64,000 nucleotides of DNA from Congeria kusceri (Eukaryota; Mollusca; Bivalvia; Myida; Dreissenidae): NCBI GenBank assembly GCA_027627225.1, contig CM051024.1, forward strand, positions 77,007,265 through 77,071,264. Reading direction: 5' to 3'. Within the stretch, counting starts at the first letter, position 1; each line of letters opens with the position of its first letter. Positions 34,812 to 46,606 of this stretch are shown piece after piece. The notes under the pieces were generated by a model. That model searched no databases. It was not told where the DNA came from and was given only the letters and a program-made list of their open reading frames with translations. The position numbers and the translations under genes were made by a program.

Positions 34812-36540
34812 TGAGCTCACCTGAGCACCTGAACACGGTGAGCTATTGATGGCACTTGATGGCACTCACCATATGTCATCGGTCATTCATTGTCCTGTGT
34901 TCATAGACAAAAATTTACATCAAACAACTTCTTGTCTAAAAACACTTATTGGACTTTAACCTGACCTGGCAGTAATGTTCCTTGGATTGGGGGGTCTTTT
35001 ACTAGTTTCATACAAATGCAGGGGAAATATAAGAAAAAATAATTTCAGAAAATTTTGAAGGGTTTCAAAATAATTTCACAGATTTTTGGACCAATTTCAA
35101 CATATTTCACAGAAGTTTAACTTGGGTGGCTCTACCGAATCCCTTTAAATTAGGGACGTCAACGGATACTATAATTGGTAACCGGATATTCATATGTAAC
35201 ATCAGGATACTATCCGGATGGTTGTATAGATTGGCAATAGCGGCTAGAATAGGGGCTTGGTAAAGATGTTACTTTAATTTCACATGTAGACACAACTTAT
35301 CATCCTGAATTGTGATACGTAAAACAAAAACAAAAGTTTCAAATTATTCAAACAAAGTACATGTAACTTAAGCTATGTTGATCTTTGTTAGTTTATTACT
35401 GTTTAGTTTGTTTTGTGTTGCATGCAACTTTTTGTGATGCCTTTCCATTTAAGTACCCAAATTTAACATATACCGGTTAATTTGCTCAAACACAAAAGTG
35501 TTAAGATAAATAGATATAGATAATTTTATTGAGTGTGCTAAACACACTCACATACACACAAAGACAAGGAGACTGATCGCCTTTGCTATATATTGAATTT
35601 CATTATTATTTTTATGCAAAAAGAACAAAATGCATACATGTGTAAAATGTTGTTGCACGTAATGGAACCTTAGGAGGCATAGCTAATGTGTTTAATTGGA
35701 TTTACTAATAAAGTTGTGTTATGTTGTCAATCTGCAAAATACAAGAGTTTGTAAAATAATAAAGTAAGAACTAAGTGAAATGCAAGTAATAATTGGAAGC
35801 AAACTGATTGAAAAAGACCTTCTTTTAAGTTTTACCGATACAAAATGATTGGTTAACAATTGATTAATTGGGACAATGAGAATTGATAATGTAAATCAAT
35901 GAAAGCAAAACCTGTTGTTTTATGATAATCGTTTACCAACCGAGTGGTGTGTTTATGACAAGCCTGTAGTACGAGATTGAGACCTCCTGTAGAGTCTAAA
36001 GTTGCCTATAGCTTTTTTGGGTTAATCAATATACATACAAGGGCGTTTGTATGAATAATAGAAAATAAAGGAAAAAAATAATTTCAATTTTTTATACGAA
36101 TAACAGGTACTAATATTATTGTATTTGGATACTAACATATTATCCGGATATTTGGATATCTGATTTTCCATTGACATCCTTACTTTAAATAATTATGATT
36201 TGTTTAAAACATGCAGAATAGTTTTCCTTATATGGCTTTTTTTGAAAACTTTGAAAATCTGCTTTGAAACTGATGGACCTATTTCAAAAATATTTGCAGA
36301 CATGTTCCTTGGTCGTCTTCCAAATTCCTTAAAACCATTTTCATTTGCCAAAAACATGGCCTCCCAGTTGCAAGGTTGTTTTGAGCTCCATCTAGGCCAG
36401 CGAGCAATTTCAAAAATATTTGCAGACATGTTCCTTGATTGTCTTCCAAATTCCTTAAAACCATTTTCATTTGTCAAAAACATGGCCTCCATGTTGCAAG
36501 GCAGTTTTTAGCTATATCTTGGCCAGCGAGCTTATGCCAT
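34812..36540. mobile_element. Bivalve-type repeat element containing a hAT-like insertion
   Basis: The left end AGCTCACCTGAGCACCTGAA is followed by GGTGAGCTATTG. Units with 'TTTCAAAATAATTTCACAG' and 'TTCCTTAAAACCATTTTCAT' lie on both sides of the hAT-like element at 35151-36182. Non-coding. Confidence 0.65.
35151..36182. mobile_element. Non-autonomous hAT-like element with 8-bp target duplication
   Basis: CTTTAAAT flanks it exactly at 35143-35150 and 36183-36190. The ends TAGGGACGTCAACGGATA and, read inward from the right, TAAGGATGTCAATGGAAA match at 13 of 18 positions. It is 1032 bp, AT-rich, with subterminal CCGGATAT motifs on both sides and no transposase ORF. An 8-bp duplication is the rule for hAT elements. 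Confidence 0.82.
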
Positions 36541-37850
36541 GGCGGTTTATCCATCCTGCATGCGTCCGTGCGTTAAATTCTCTTTAAACGACGGATTGGT
36601 GGGTCCATCCGTCCAGACTTCGTTTCCGCTCTGTAAAATTTTGATGCCTGGATGGATTTTAATAAATCTTCAGATTATTATTCAACTCCCATTCTTGTTG
36701 GTCAAGGTCACAATTCAAGGTTAAAGGTCATGAATTTTCGTTTCCGCTCCATAACTTCTAAACGCCTGGATGGATTTTAATATAACTTCAGATTAGTATT
36801 CCACATGACCAGACAATGTGTCGCGTGCAACTCCCATACACGTCAGTCAACGGTCAAGGACACAATTTAAGGGCAAAGGTCATGAATTTTTTTTTCCACT
36901 CCATAACTTCTAAATTCCTGGATGGATTCTAATATAACTTAAAACATTATTCCCCGTGACCAGATGCTGTGTTGCGTACAACTGCCACGCTCGTCCGTCA
37001 AAGGTCAAGGTCACAATGTAAGGGCAAAGGTCATGAATTTTTGTTTATGCTCTGTAACTTCTTAATTATTATTCCCCATGACCAGACAATGTGTCGCGTA
37101 CAAAATCCATGATGGCCGGTCTAAGGTCAAGGTCATTATTCAAGGTCAAAGGTCAATTATTTTTGTTTCCACTTCATAACTTCAAAACGTCTGGAAGGAT
37201 AAATATTACTTCAGATTATTATTCTCTATGACGAGACAATGTGTCGCATACAACGCCCATGCTCGTCTGTAAAAGGTCATGGTCACAATTCAAGGTCAAA
37301 GGTCAAGGATTTCTGTTTCTCCACCATAACTTCTAAATGTTTCGAAGGATTTTAATATTACTTCAGATTATTATTTCCCATGGCCAGGCGATGTGTACAA
37401 CTCCCATGGTCCTCAGTCAAAGGTCAAGGTCATAATTGAAGCTCGAATGTCAAGGAATTTTCTTTCTGCTCTATAACTTCCAAAAGCCTTGAAGGATTTT
37501 AATATTTCTTCAGATTATTTTTTTCCATGACCAGATGATGTGTCACATACCACTTACATGCTCCTCGGTCAAGGTCTGTGGGTCCAAGGTTACACTTAAA
37601 AGGTCAAATAAAAGAATAAACTTTTTGTAGGAAGCATCATTTTTGCCAGCATGTAAGGAATGTAATAATTTGGTGGGAATGAAGATCATTATGAGGTAGC
37701 GTGTCACAACAACAAACAGCTGTGTTGCTGAAATCTCAAGATATTTGTCCAGGGCATAATATTGTACTCTGACATAGTTTTGCCTTCCTTTCACAAGCAT
37801 ATGCTTTGGGGGCATATGTCACATCCTGTGACAAGCCTTGTTCCTTATAT
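36541..37850. repeat. ~150-bp tandem units rich in AGGTCA motifs
   Basis: About seven units share 'CATAACTTCTAAACGCCTGG', 'TTTTAATATAACTTCAGATT', 'CATGACCAGACAATGTGTCG' and 'CAAGGTCACAATTCAAGGTC'. The right end near 37800-37850 (GCTTTGGGGGCATATGTCAC, CCTGTGACAAGCCTTGTT) matches the end of the element at 59943-60810. Perfect AGGTCAAAGGTCA occurs at 37143-37155 and 37293-37305. Confidence 0.75.
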
Positions 37851-38280
37851 AATGCAATATTGAAACTTAAAACATTTTCTTGACTGAAACCACTTCCGAA
37901 ATAATTTCACAGAAATGTTCCTTGGGTGGTTTTCTACCAAAATTGCGCAAATGATTCTGCACCATTAATAAACATGGCCACCAGAGGGCACGGCCATTTT
38001 GCTTTATATGACTATATTGAAAACTTTGAAAATCTTCTTGTACTAAACCACTGGTTGGATTTCGAAATAATTTGTTAAAAATTTTCCTTAGGTGGTTCTC
38101 TAGCAAATTACGATGAACTATTTTGATCTGTTAAATATCATGGCTGCCAGAGAGCGGGGCCTTTTTGCCTTGCATAGCTTATCAGTCTCTTCGCTTCTGA
38201 CACTCCTTACTTATTAAGCCAGTGGAGCGATACAGACACTTGTGTGCCTCTTGTTAATATACCCATATGGCTATATTAAA
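37851..38280. repeat. Degenerate repeat units
   Basis: Two to three units share 'GAAACCACT', 'AAATAATTTCACAGAAATG' and 'AACATGGCCACCAGAGG', as in 560-1140. Non-coding. Confidence 0.55.
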
Positions 38281-38876
38281 AACAGTAACAATCGTCTTGT
38301 ATTAAGTGAATTGACCAATGCCAAGAATATTTCACAGAAGTGTTCCTTCTGTTACCATCCACCCAATTCCTTCACACCTTTTTGATTTGCTAAATACCTG
38401 GCCACCATGGGGTTACTTTTCCATATATGGAATGTGGATCTCTACAATACTGCTTGTAACAGTCAGCTTAGGGACCTTGCGCAATTTTGGCAGACTTGTT
38501 TTAATTTTCTGGTGCAGAGCTTTAAAGTCCTTGAATAATGCATGGATTCAAATTAGGATAGAGGGTATTGCGCGGAAGTGCATAGTACAAAAACCATAAC
38601 TCATTATTTTCAACTAGTAATTATCATTGAATTAGATGTGTGCAGAATGTATTGCTTGTCCCACATGTACATCACACTTTAACGAATCTGTCAAACTTTC
38701 AGAATGAAATATGAATGTGTTTCATACTTACAAAAGATGACTTTGAATTTCAAAACACACTATGCACACGAAATTTCCAATTAAAAATTTGTAATTTCTT
38801 ATTCAATGCTAATGCATTACAGCAAGAAAGCTGTGTTGCATTGTCACTTCAATATCCATGTGAGGTTTCCTTTCAG
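38281..38876. other. Intron, one degenerate repeat unit then nothing notable
   Basis: Ends at acceptor GTTTCCTTTCAG. No exon, RNA gene or repeat end was recognised besides a residual unit at 38281-38450. Confidence 0.4.
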
Positions 38877-39176
38877 AACCCAATCCCCCTACAGTGAATA
38901 CAGCAGATGATTTGGATGTGCGAGACCATACTATTGGTCTTACATGGAACGCACCCGATGTGGGATATGTACAGAGCTATCTGGTGTCAGTGCAAAATTT
39001 CTCTACACCCTCATCCAATACTAGATCATACAGCACATCAGTCAATATTACAGACGCTCGGTTCAACAATGGCATTGAATACACAATTGTAATTGTTTCA
39101 TACAGTCAAAATGTTTCTGGTAAACCAGATGAATTCAGTGCTGAGTTGGTATGGCCCATTAAAACTGCAGTGCAAA
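38877..39176 (+). CDS. RPTP exon: fibronectin type III domain 2
   Basis: Acceptor TTTCAG, donor GTGAGT. 300 bp, phase 1-1, a complete domain in one exon. It starts PNPPTVNTADDLDV. The conserved Trp is in IGLTWNAP and the later strand in NNGIEYTIVIVSYS. Glycosylation sites NFS, NIT and NVS are visible. The Pro-rich start is usual at FN3 domain borders. Confidence 0.88.
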
Positions 39177-39556
39177 GTGAGTAACTACTTTCATTTTATC
39201 TATTTTTCATTTTTAGTGCTGATTGTTGTCTTTTCAATTGCTGTCTACAATGTAAAGAATGTTTGAGATGTCGTCGATAATACGCTGTATTATTCAGTAT
39301 ATTTATTATGTTGTAGTGTACAATATACTTATTACAGGTTCATTCATCATTCATCATTCATTAAATAGTGCATTCCTTAAATTGCATTTATTTTTTTTTA
39401 TTTAAACATACATATACAAGGACAATGAACGGATCAGAGATCATATCCATCATTTTAAAGTATTGTGATTTGCAGTATCCCATTTTGACTTCATATAAAG
39501 ACATTGTAGTGCATAATCACCTGTGTTTAATGATACTATTGTGTCATAATTTGTAG
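39177..39556. other. Intron, no clear feature
   Basis: Short AT-rich intron between FN3 domains 2 and 3; a CATTCATCATTCATCATTCA repeat-like patch occurs at about 39341. Confidence 0.4.
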
Positions 39557-39748
39557 TTCCTTCTGCTCCCATAAATGTTGCATGTGTTAAGAGTATGGAC
39601 ACATCAATAGAACTCACATGGTCAAACCCTCTGGAACCTAATGGAGATCTGCGTAGGTACCACATCCGTGCCGTGTCATCCAACTCAACTGTGAGTGTCA
39701 GCACCCTTGGAGTCACCAACACATTTACAGTAGAGGGCCTGAGTCCAG
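39557..39748 (+). CDS. RPTP exon: fibronectin type III domain 3, first part
   Basis: Acceptor TTTGTAG, donor GTGAGATG. 192 bp, phase 1-1. It reads PSAPINVACVKSMDTSIELT with the domain Trp in LTWSNP, then RRYHIRAV and a conserved GLSPG turn at the end. The domain is completed by the exon at 45534. Confidence 0.87.
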
Positions 39749-39984
39749 GTGAGATGTGAATATTATTGCTTTGGTTCATAGCTTTGTTAGTATCACACTT
39801 ATCCCTTTAAAGGGACTTTTTCACAGACCTGATTAGTCTGGACTGTGAACAGGTCCTTGGAATGAACTGAGAAGAGTTTGCTTTAGGAAGGTGTATGATA
39901 TCTTTACAATGAATTTTAATCCAGGGGCACAATGAATTTGAGTTTAAGGATTTGTTTTGAACTATTAGTCTATGTTGAAGTTGT
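39749..39984. other. Intron with one arm of a flanking direct repeat
   Basis: A ~60-bp stretch beginning CCAGGGGCACAATGAATTTG at about 39922 recurs, diverged, at about 43045, on the other side of the composite element that follows. Confidence 0.5.
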
Positions 39985-40214
39985 TGTTTTTGATGGCCCC
40001 ACCATCAATGATGCGGGGGCATATTGTGTCTGCCCTGTCTGTAGGTATGTATTAGTATGTATGCGTTTACGTATGTACATATGTTCGGATTCTTGTCCAG
40101 ATAATAACTTATTAGAGGATTTTCAAATAACTTGGCAGAAATGTTAAGCATAACGAGACGGTGTGTCGCGCCCAAGAACCAGGTCCTTAGGTTCAAGGTC
40201 AAGGTCACACTTAA

Positions 40215-42260
40215 ACGCCGGGGTCCACTTCTCTGATTTTGCAGTGGTAAAGCAATTAACCTACATTTGGATAGTGGGCTGAGCTTATCAGACATTGATT
40301 GGTGATAAAAGCAGTCAGTTTTTAAACAGAGACATGTGTTTGAATAAGAGAGCAGGACCAGTGAAAACATATTCCAGCAGCGAAAACTATGCAACTTTCT
40401 GTAGTTAAAAATTCTTCCCCTGCAATCTATCAGATGAGAGCATCCAAGATGTAAACACAACACTGAGTCAGCAGTTTTCTACTGGCTGTGTAAAGTTCAT
40501 GACCTTTTTGTGGATGGGATTATCTTTTCCAGGGAAATTTGATTTTTCTAGCAGACAACAAATTTTTTGGCGTAGCTGTCTAAGATCACTTTTGACCTAG
40601 ATTTTTTTGCGATAAATATGCAGCGGGAAAATTGAATGCCAACAGAATTGGGCAAATTTTCTAATTCTAGGGAATGCAAACTTCAAACAATGGTTTAACG
40701 TATACCAATAACTGTTGCATACTTTTGGGGAATAAAAATTTACATAATTGTTTACATAAGCGGTTAAAATGAAGTTATAAACATATCCTCGCGTATACTC
40801 TAGAACTGAGGCTAATTATGAACGTATTTTCTCATTGTATGCCATAAACAGAATGATATATTCATTCACGTAACAAAATAACTATTTTGTTTAGCCTGCA
40901 TTTATATAAGCGTTACGCTCTATAAATAGCAATTGTGCAATGTTCCCATGCATAAATCTCACTCACAGAGTTGCCGTTCCATGTAGCCATTGATTCTAGC
41001 GAGTTCATGGCATTCCACAAAAAGAAGTGGCATTCTAAAAATAGCGCGCGTAGCTAGCAACGGCTGTATAGCTGTGTTGATATACTCGTACATGCATAAA
41101 TAATAGCGTTCAGAGAATCATAAACCTAAAAATTTCAATAAATGTAGAATTTATATTATAAACTTACTGTTAATTTGATTTAAAATTGTGGTTACGATTT
41201 ATTAATGATTATTTATAATTGCATTTTTCTATCAACTTCTCCAGTAGATGTTATTTAATCTGTAAAAAGATGCTACAATTTCTGTAGATAAAATGTTATG
41301 AAAGAAGATTCGGAATATGTCGAATTGTTATTCGCATAGCATGAATACACAATTTGCAATACTAATTATACACAGGAACCCTTGATATATCATATTTCTA
41401 TTGATATAATTTAAAATCGTCATAGTCTAATGAATTTTTATGCTTGCATCATCAAAAAATAAAGTCTTAACATTTCAAAAATCGCTGAATGTTCCCCGAC
41501 TTTTGGTTTTTGTTGGGATACACAGGGTATATGCTTATTTGACTTCAAATCGTTATTATATTAGATAACTGACATGACTGGTATATTACCGGTACTATAA
41601 ATAACTATATCGACTCATCTGATACGTAATAATTTTCCCAAAATTATGTTCTTACATTGTTAATTTGTTAAATTGGCTTGACAAATTCAGATAACAATTA
41701 TGTTAACCTAAATTATATTGGTTATTCATATATCACTGGTGGAAACATGGAGTTGTATGATTGATTTATTCACGGCATATATATTAATTATAATTCTATT
41801 TAATTTTTAAATTTATAAATTTATCTCAAATTAACTTTTGGGTCAGAGAAGTTTTCTTATAGTGTCCGAAAAATCTGAGGTCCAATAAGTCCCCTAATAT
41901 TGGTGGGGACCAAAAAATCTGGGATCTGAGAAGTCACGTAAGCGATCATCTTGGCCGTCTGTTTAGGTAATTTTTAAATGACATCTCAATATTAATTTCA
42001 ACGCCGATTGTCTTTTTTAAAGACATTTCTTGTTTTATTTGAAAACAAGGGTAAATAGTGTTTTATAGCATTCATATGACAAAAAGTTATCTGTTAATTT
42101 GCTTGTGTGCCGAATTAAAAAAAAAATACTCATTAAAAGCAGACAAAATAGAAAATTTGTTTTCAACCTTCTGCTCCTGACAGACCAGTGTGTAACTAAG
42201 AGTATACATTTACTAAATCTCTGGCCCTTTTATACTGTTTCCCCCCCCCCCCCCCGGTGT
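40215..42260. mobile_element. TTAA-flanked non-autonomous transposon, 2.05 kb
   Basis: TTAA lies at 40211-40214 and 42261-42264. The ends ACGCCGGGG and, read inward from the right, ACACCGGGG are inverted, the right one adjoining a run of 17 C. Excision restores CACACTTAAAGTTCAAAGGT, as in related repeats (compare 37592-37612). No transposase ORF. TTAA duplications are typical of piggyBac and Kolobok. Confidence 0.68.
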
Positions 42261-42432
42261 TTAAAGTTCAAAGGTCAAATAAAAGAATTTAGGCCATAGA
42301 CCGTGTCCGGAGCATAATTTTGTCCAGCATGGAAGGAATTTCAACTAATTTGACACAAGTGATAACCATTATGAGACGGTGTGTCGCGTGCCAGAACCTG
42401 TTTCCTTGGTCCAAGGTCAAGGTCACACTTAA

Positions 42433-42706
42433 AGACCTAGTTTAATCCTTCTTAAATTGACCCCCTCCCCAAATCTGGGGTATTGTACCCCTGTGTATTG
42501 GCACCCTGCTGTGGTCACAGTGTGGACACAGTGTGACGACCCTTATCAGCTGATATCAATACACCGCTGCCGAGGAAAGTGTGCACTTAGCCATTGTTCA
42601 GTCAGCTGATAGAAAAGATTGCAGATAATGATAAGAGATTTAATGGTTTACCAATACACAGAGTGGAATACCCCATGGAGCACCAGACATTACTTAAACT
42701 AGGCCT
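42433..42706. mobile_element. TTAA-flanked MITE, 274 bp
   Basis: TTAA lies at 42429-42432 and 42707-42710. The ends AGACCTAGTTTAA and, from the right, AGGCCTAGTTTAA match at 12 of 13 positions. Excision restores CACACTTAAAGGTCAAAGGT, the pattern of the host repeat. Its ends differ from the 2-kb TTAA element nearby, so it is another family. Confidence 0.75.
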
Positions 42707-42980
42707 TTAAAGGTCAAAGGTCAAGTATATGTATAAATGTTAAGATTTATAAAGATTTTCTGTCATAAATGTTTAAGATTTTTTTGTCAGGACTAAAACT
42801 ATTGATTGGAAATTTGTGAAACCTCAATTTACTTCACAGAATAATAGAATACATTAGCAGAAAGTACAATATAAAAAGACAATGCTCCTTTTGCAAAATA
42901 ATTTGTATGCATATAGACAAAGCGGGGCCATGTAGAACAGGCTGCATAGGTGGGGGCATCCGTGTCTGTGGACACATTTC

Positions 42981-43452
42981 TAGTTTCAACATTTTTTTTA
43001 ACATGCGCCCTAATGCAGCTGTACTTTCTCAAAATAATTTTACCCCAGGAGCGCAATAAATTTGAGTTTAAAGATTTGTATTTAATTATTAGACAGTTTT
43101 GAAGTTTAATAAAAAAAATCAACATTTTCTTTGAGCATGTGCCTTTATGCAGATGTACATCAAAAGTAATTACTCAAAATAATAATTTTGAAACCTACTA
43201 ACACCACAACTTTTGATACCCGGTCATATTGGTAAATGTAAAAAACAACAACATGTAAACCAAACCCATATTTCTTCAACTCCTTATTCCATTGTTCTGT
43301 CCTAAGTCATAACTTGGGCATATTTTGTTCTTCAAAACATTTAACAAAAGTAACCTACAACCTACCTTCAGTAGCCCTGCAAGTTGTACCTGTCTTCATA
43401 TTGTCAAGTAAAAATGCTACCAATTCACAGCATAATCTGAATTTACTTGTTA
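42981..43452. other. Intron with the second arm of a direct repeat
   Basis: A copy of the ~60-bp stretch (GCGCAATAAATTTGAGTTTA) lies at about 43045-43105. The rest shows nothing recognisable. Confidence 0.45.
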
Positions 43453-45275
43453 GCTCGACTTTTCGAAGAAAAAAAGTCGAGTTATTGTCGCCGCTCTGTT
43501 GTTTGCATCAGGATCTGCGTTAGTGAAGTTTTCTGGTTAAGTTTTTGTCAGAGTCCATTTCTTAAAAACTATCAAAGGTATCCATTTGAAACTTTCAATA
43601 CTTGTTCACTACCGATAGGGTAATTCATTACAACAAGGCGGGTAACCCTGTGATTTGTATTTCCATAGTTATCTGCCCTTTTTGGACTTGCAACTTAGAA
43701 TATTTCTGACATTTTTGTGCCCCCCTTCGAAAAAGTGGGGTATCTTTCTTTGCACCCGTCCGCCTGTCGGTCGGACGGACGGTCGGTCGGTCGGTCTGTC
43801 CATAGACCTTTTCGTTTCTGCACGATATCTAGAGAACGCTTTGACCTACGATCATGAAAGTTGGCATGCTGGTTACCTGGGAGGAAAGGAAGACGCCTAT
43901 ACATTTTGAGGTCAACAGGTCAAACGTCAAGGTCACCTTTGCTAAAAATAGCAAAACGGTTTCCGCTCAATAACTTGAGAACACATCGAGATATTTTAAT
44001 TAAACTTTATACATTGATACCTTATATTGAGATCTCGCTTGGGATTGCATATGGGATGGGTGTGGTCAAGGTCAAGGTCACCGTTACTAAAAATAGGAAA
44101 ACGGTATCCGCTCAATAACTTTAGAATGCATCGAGATATTTTAGTAAAACTTAATACATAGATACCTTATATTGAGACCTCACTTGGGATTGCATATGGG
44201 GTGGGTGGGGTCAAGGTCAAGGTCACAGTTACTAAAAATAGAAACACGGTCTACACTCAATAACTTGAGAACGCATCGAGATATTTTAATGAAATTTCAT
44301 ACATAGATACCTTATATTGGGATTGCATATGGGGTCGGTGGGGTCAAGGTCATGGTCAGTGTTACTAAAAATAGAAAAAAACGGTTTCAGCACAATAACT
44401 TGAGAAGGCATAGAGATATTTTAATGAAACTTCATATATATATATACCTTATACCGAGACCGAGACTTTGGATTGCGTATGGGGTGGGTGGGGCCAAGGT
44501 CATCATTTCTAAAAATAGAAAAATCATTTCCACTAAATAACTTGAGAACGCATCGAGATATTTTTATGAAACTTCATACATAGATACCTTATATTGAGAA
44601 ATTTCTTGGGATTGCATATTTTAAAAAATTCTTAACAATTGCACATATTCACAACTTGGCTGCAAGTCGGGGAGCATACATGTTTTACAAACATTTCTTG
44701 TTTTGTTAAATATAACATTTCTCAATAACTAACAAAGATACTTGTTTATGGTGCTGACCCCATTCTGCATATATGAGGAGGTAACCCTTTCACTAATATT
44801 TGTAGGAATTATTACCATTTTTTTCAACTTACAATTTTCGCTTTAGGTCAAATTTATCAATGCCTGTATGAGGTATTGACTTGAAACTCAAAGTACTTGA
44901 TCACAGTTATAAATAAAATCTGTAGTCAAGAAGAGGTAACTCTACCAAGGATTTTGTTTGAGAAATTGCCCTTCTGTCAACTTTAAAATTTTCGCTTTAG
45001 GTCAATTTTAGATATTGATTTGAAACTCAAAATACTTGATCACAGTTATGAACCCATTCTGGAGAATATAGGTAATTATATCTAGGATTTTGGTGGAGTT
45101 ATTGCCCTTTTTCAACTTAGAATTTTAGCTTAAGCTCAAATTTCTCATGATCTATAAGAGTTAATGACGTGAAACTCAACACACTTTATCACAGGGATCA
45201 ATTCATTCTATTAACAAAAGGCCAGAATAATATCAAATACAAGAAAGTCGAGCGTCCAGCACCCGTAGACGGTGC
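43453..45275. mobile_element. Bivalve-type repeat element with a nested second element
   Basis: The outer ends are AGCTCGACTTTTCGAAG and AAAGTCGAGCG...GGTGCTCTTGTG. Its own units share 'CTTAGGTCAAATTT', 'TTGACTTGAAACTCAAAGTA' and 'GATCACAGTTAT'. Nested within it at about 43720-44700 is another element. That one starts TGTGCCCCCCTTCGAAAAAG with a (CGGT)n run at 43775-43795, contains about five ~155-bp units ('CTCAATAACTTGAGAACGCA', 'TACCTTATATTGAGACCTC') and ends GTCGGGGAGCATACATG. Non-coding. Confidence 0.7.
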
Positions 45276-45533
45276 TCTTGTGTTTAGATTTCTTTTTGTC
45301 ATTAAACCTTGTATAAAGGTTTCTTAATGACTTGTACCTGAGATTGGCGGTAGCGAAGTTGTATCAACATTGTGGTTAGTAGATATAAGATTACAATATT
45401 CATTATATTTAATGCTTGTGAGATTAAACTGATAACAATAAGCTGGAATTACCAAACAAAACACTACATCAAAATTTCAGGTTTTGTTTATTGTTATAAT
45501 TTGAAACAACTCCGTTTTTTTGTTTTCTTTCAG

Positions 45534-45641
45534 GAACGTATTATACCTTCTTTGTGTATACCGAAAATGAGAAGTTTAATTCAACGGCTAATGGAACAAC
45601 ATCTGATAACAGTCCTGATGCATGTAAAACCAAGGCAAAAT
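45534..45641 (+). CDS. RPTP exon: fibronectin type III domain 3, second part
   Basis: Acceptor TTTCTTTCAG, donor GTAAGATG. 108 bp, phase 1-1. It reads TYYTFFVYTENEKFNSTANG, the F-G strands of an FN3 domain (YxFxVxA-like), then DACKTKAK. It completes domain 3 started 5.8 kb upstream; the intron was inflated by two composite elements. Confidence 0.84.
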
Positions 45642-46424
45642 GTAAGATGTAAATACTGAGTTAAGTCTTCTTCTTTTTACATTATTTCACATACCTTTTT
45701 AGTTTAATTTGTGCGTTTGAAATACACCATTGGTGTTTAGATATACCATATAATTTCATCTATATTTGGACTGAACAAAATAAAAAAAATTGTAGTCCCA
45801 ACATTAGGGTATGATAAAATGTAATTTCCTGAACTTAGAACGATTCAATACAAATGCAAACAGGAAATTGAATTTTCTTTACTTTGTTTTTGAATTAATA
45901 TGTTGTTTGTTTAATGGTAATAGGAACAGTAATAAACAGTAGTTTGGATGACATGCAAACACTATATACAATTATATAAATATAAACAATCAAGATTGGT
46001 GGATTTTTAATGTCAACTTCATCGCTAAAAGCCAAAGAATCAGTCTGACACTTGACTCTTATTGATTATACAGTTAAAATATAATATTATCAAGCATTTT
46101 AACGAGTTTGCTGTTCACTTAGTTAGAAGATATTTCATAAAAGAGGTGGTTTTGTTGAGCCACATAATGCAATAATGATTTGTTTCCCAGGATTTTGCTA
46201 TGGGCGTTTAAACTTGTGAATTGTACTAAACAATTACAGTTTTCTGGAACAAATCATTAGACTCCACCCACAATTCGTTGCAGAATTATCTATAGTTCAT
46301 TTCCTTCTTTGTTTATAGAAAGCTGACTGTTTGAATATACAATATACTTCAATAAGTGCTATGTGACAATCATGTCCACATAAAAGATAGGTCTTATAAC
46401 AAGTTTTGTTTGGACTGGTTCTAG
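45642..46424. other. Intron, no clear feature
   Basis: AT-rich intron between FN3 domains 3 and 4, ending at acceptor TGGTTCTAG. Nothing recognised. Confidence 0.5.
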
Positions 46425-46606
46425 TGTCAGATGCGCCACAAAATCTGCTCATTGGAACTGTAACCAGTCGTAGTATCCAGGTGACCTGGAATAGGCCTAT
46501 TAACACATACAGTGAGGAGTTGCTGGGATATGTGGTGCAGGCCACGGCAGGGAATTCACCGTGTGTACAGCACGTGTACCTTTGCTCAGGCTGCAACTCC
46601 AACCTG
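46425..46606 (+). CDS. RPTP exon: fibronectin type III domain 4, first part
   Basis: Acceptor GTTCTAG, donor GTAAGTTT. 182 bp, phase 1-0. It reads SDAPQNLLIGTVTSRSIQVT, domain Trp in VTWNRP, then LLGYVVQATAGN. It ends in a Cys-containing loop (SPCVQHVYLCSGCNSNL) with three cysteines, unusual inside an FN3 domain. Confidence 0.86.

Larger units (their letters stand above)
39985..42980. mobile_element. Composite bivalve-type element with two TTAA insertions
   Basis: The left end is GATGGCCCCACCATCAATGA (39991-40010) followed by TGCGGGGGCATATTGTGT. The right end near 42940-42980 is GCATAGGTGGGGGCATCCGT. Its own sequence (AGACGGTGTGTCGCG, CCAAGGTCAAGGTCACACTT) is interrupted twice, at 40215-42260 and 42433-42706. 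Non-coding. Confidence 0.65.

Noticed and set aside
42241..42257. Run of 17 C as a possible sequencing artefact or G-quadruplex
   Set aside because: It adjoins the right end of the TTAA element and may be a simple expansion of its CCCCGG end; an uninterrupted homopolymer gives no specific evidence for a function.
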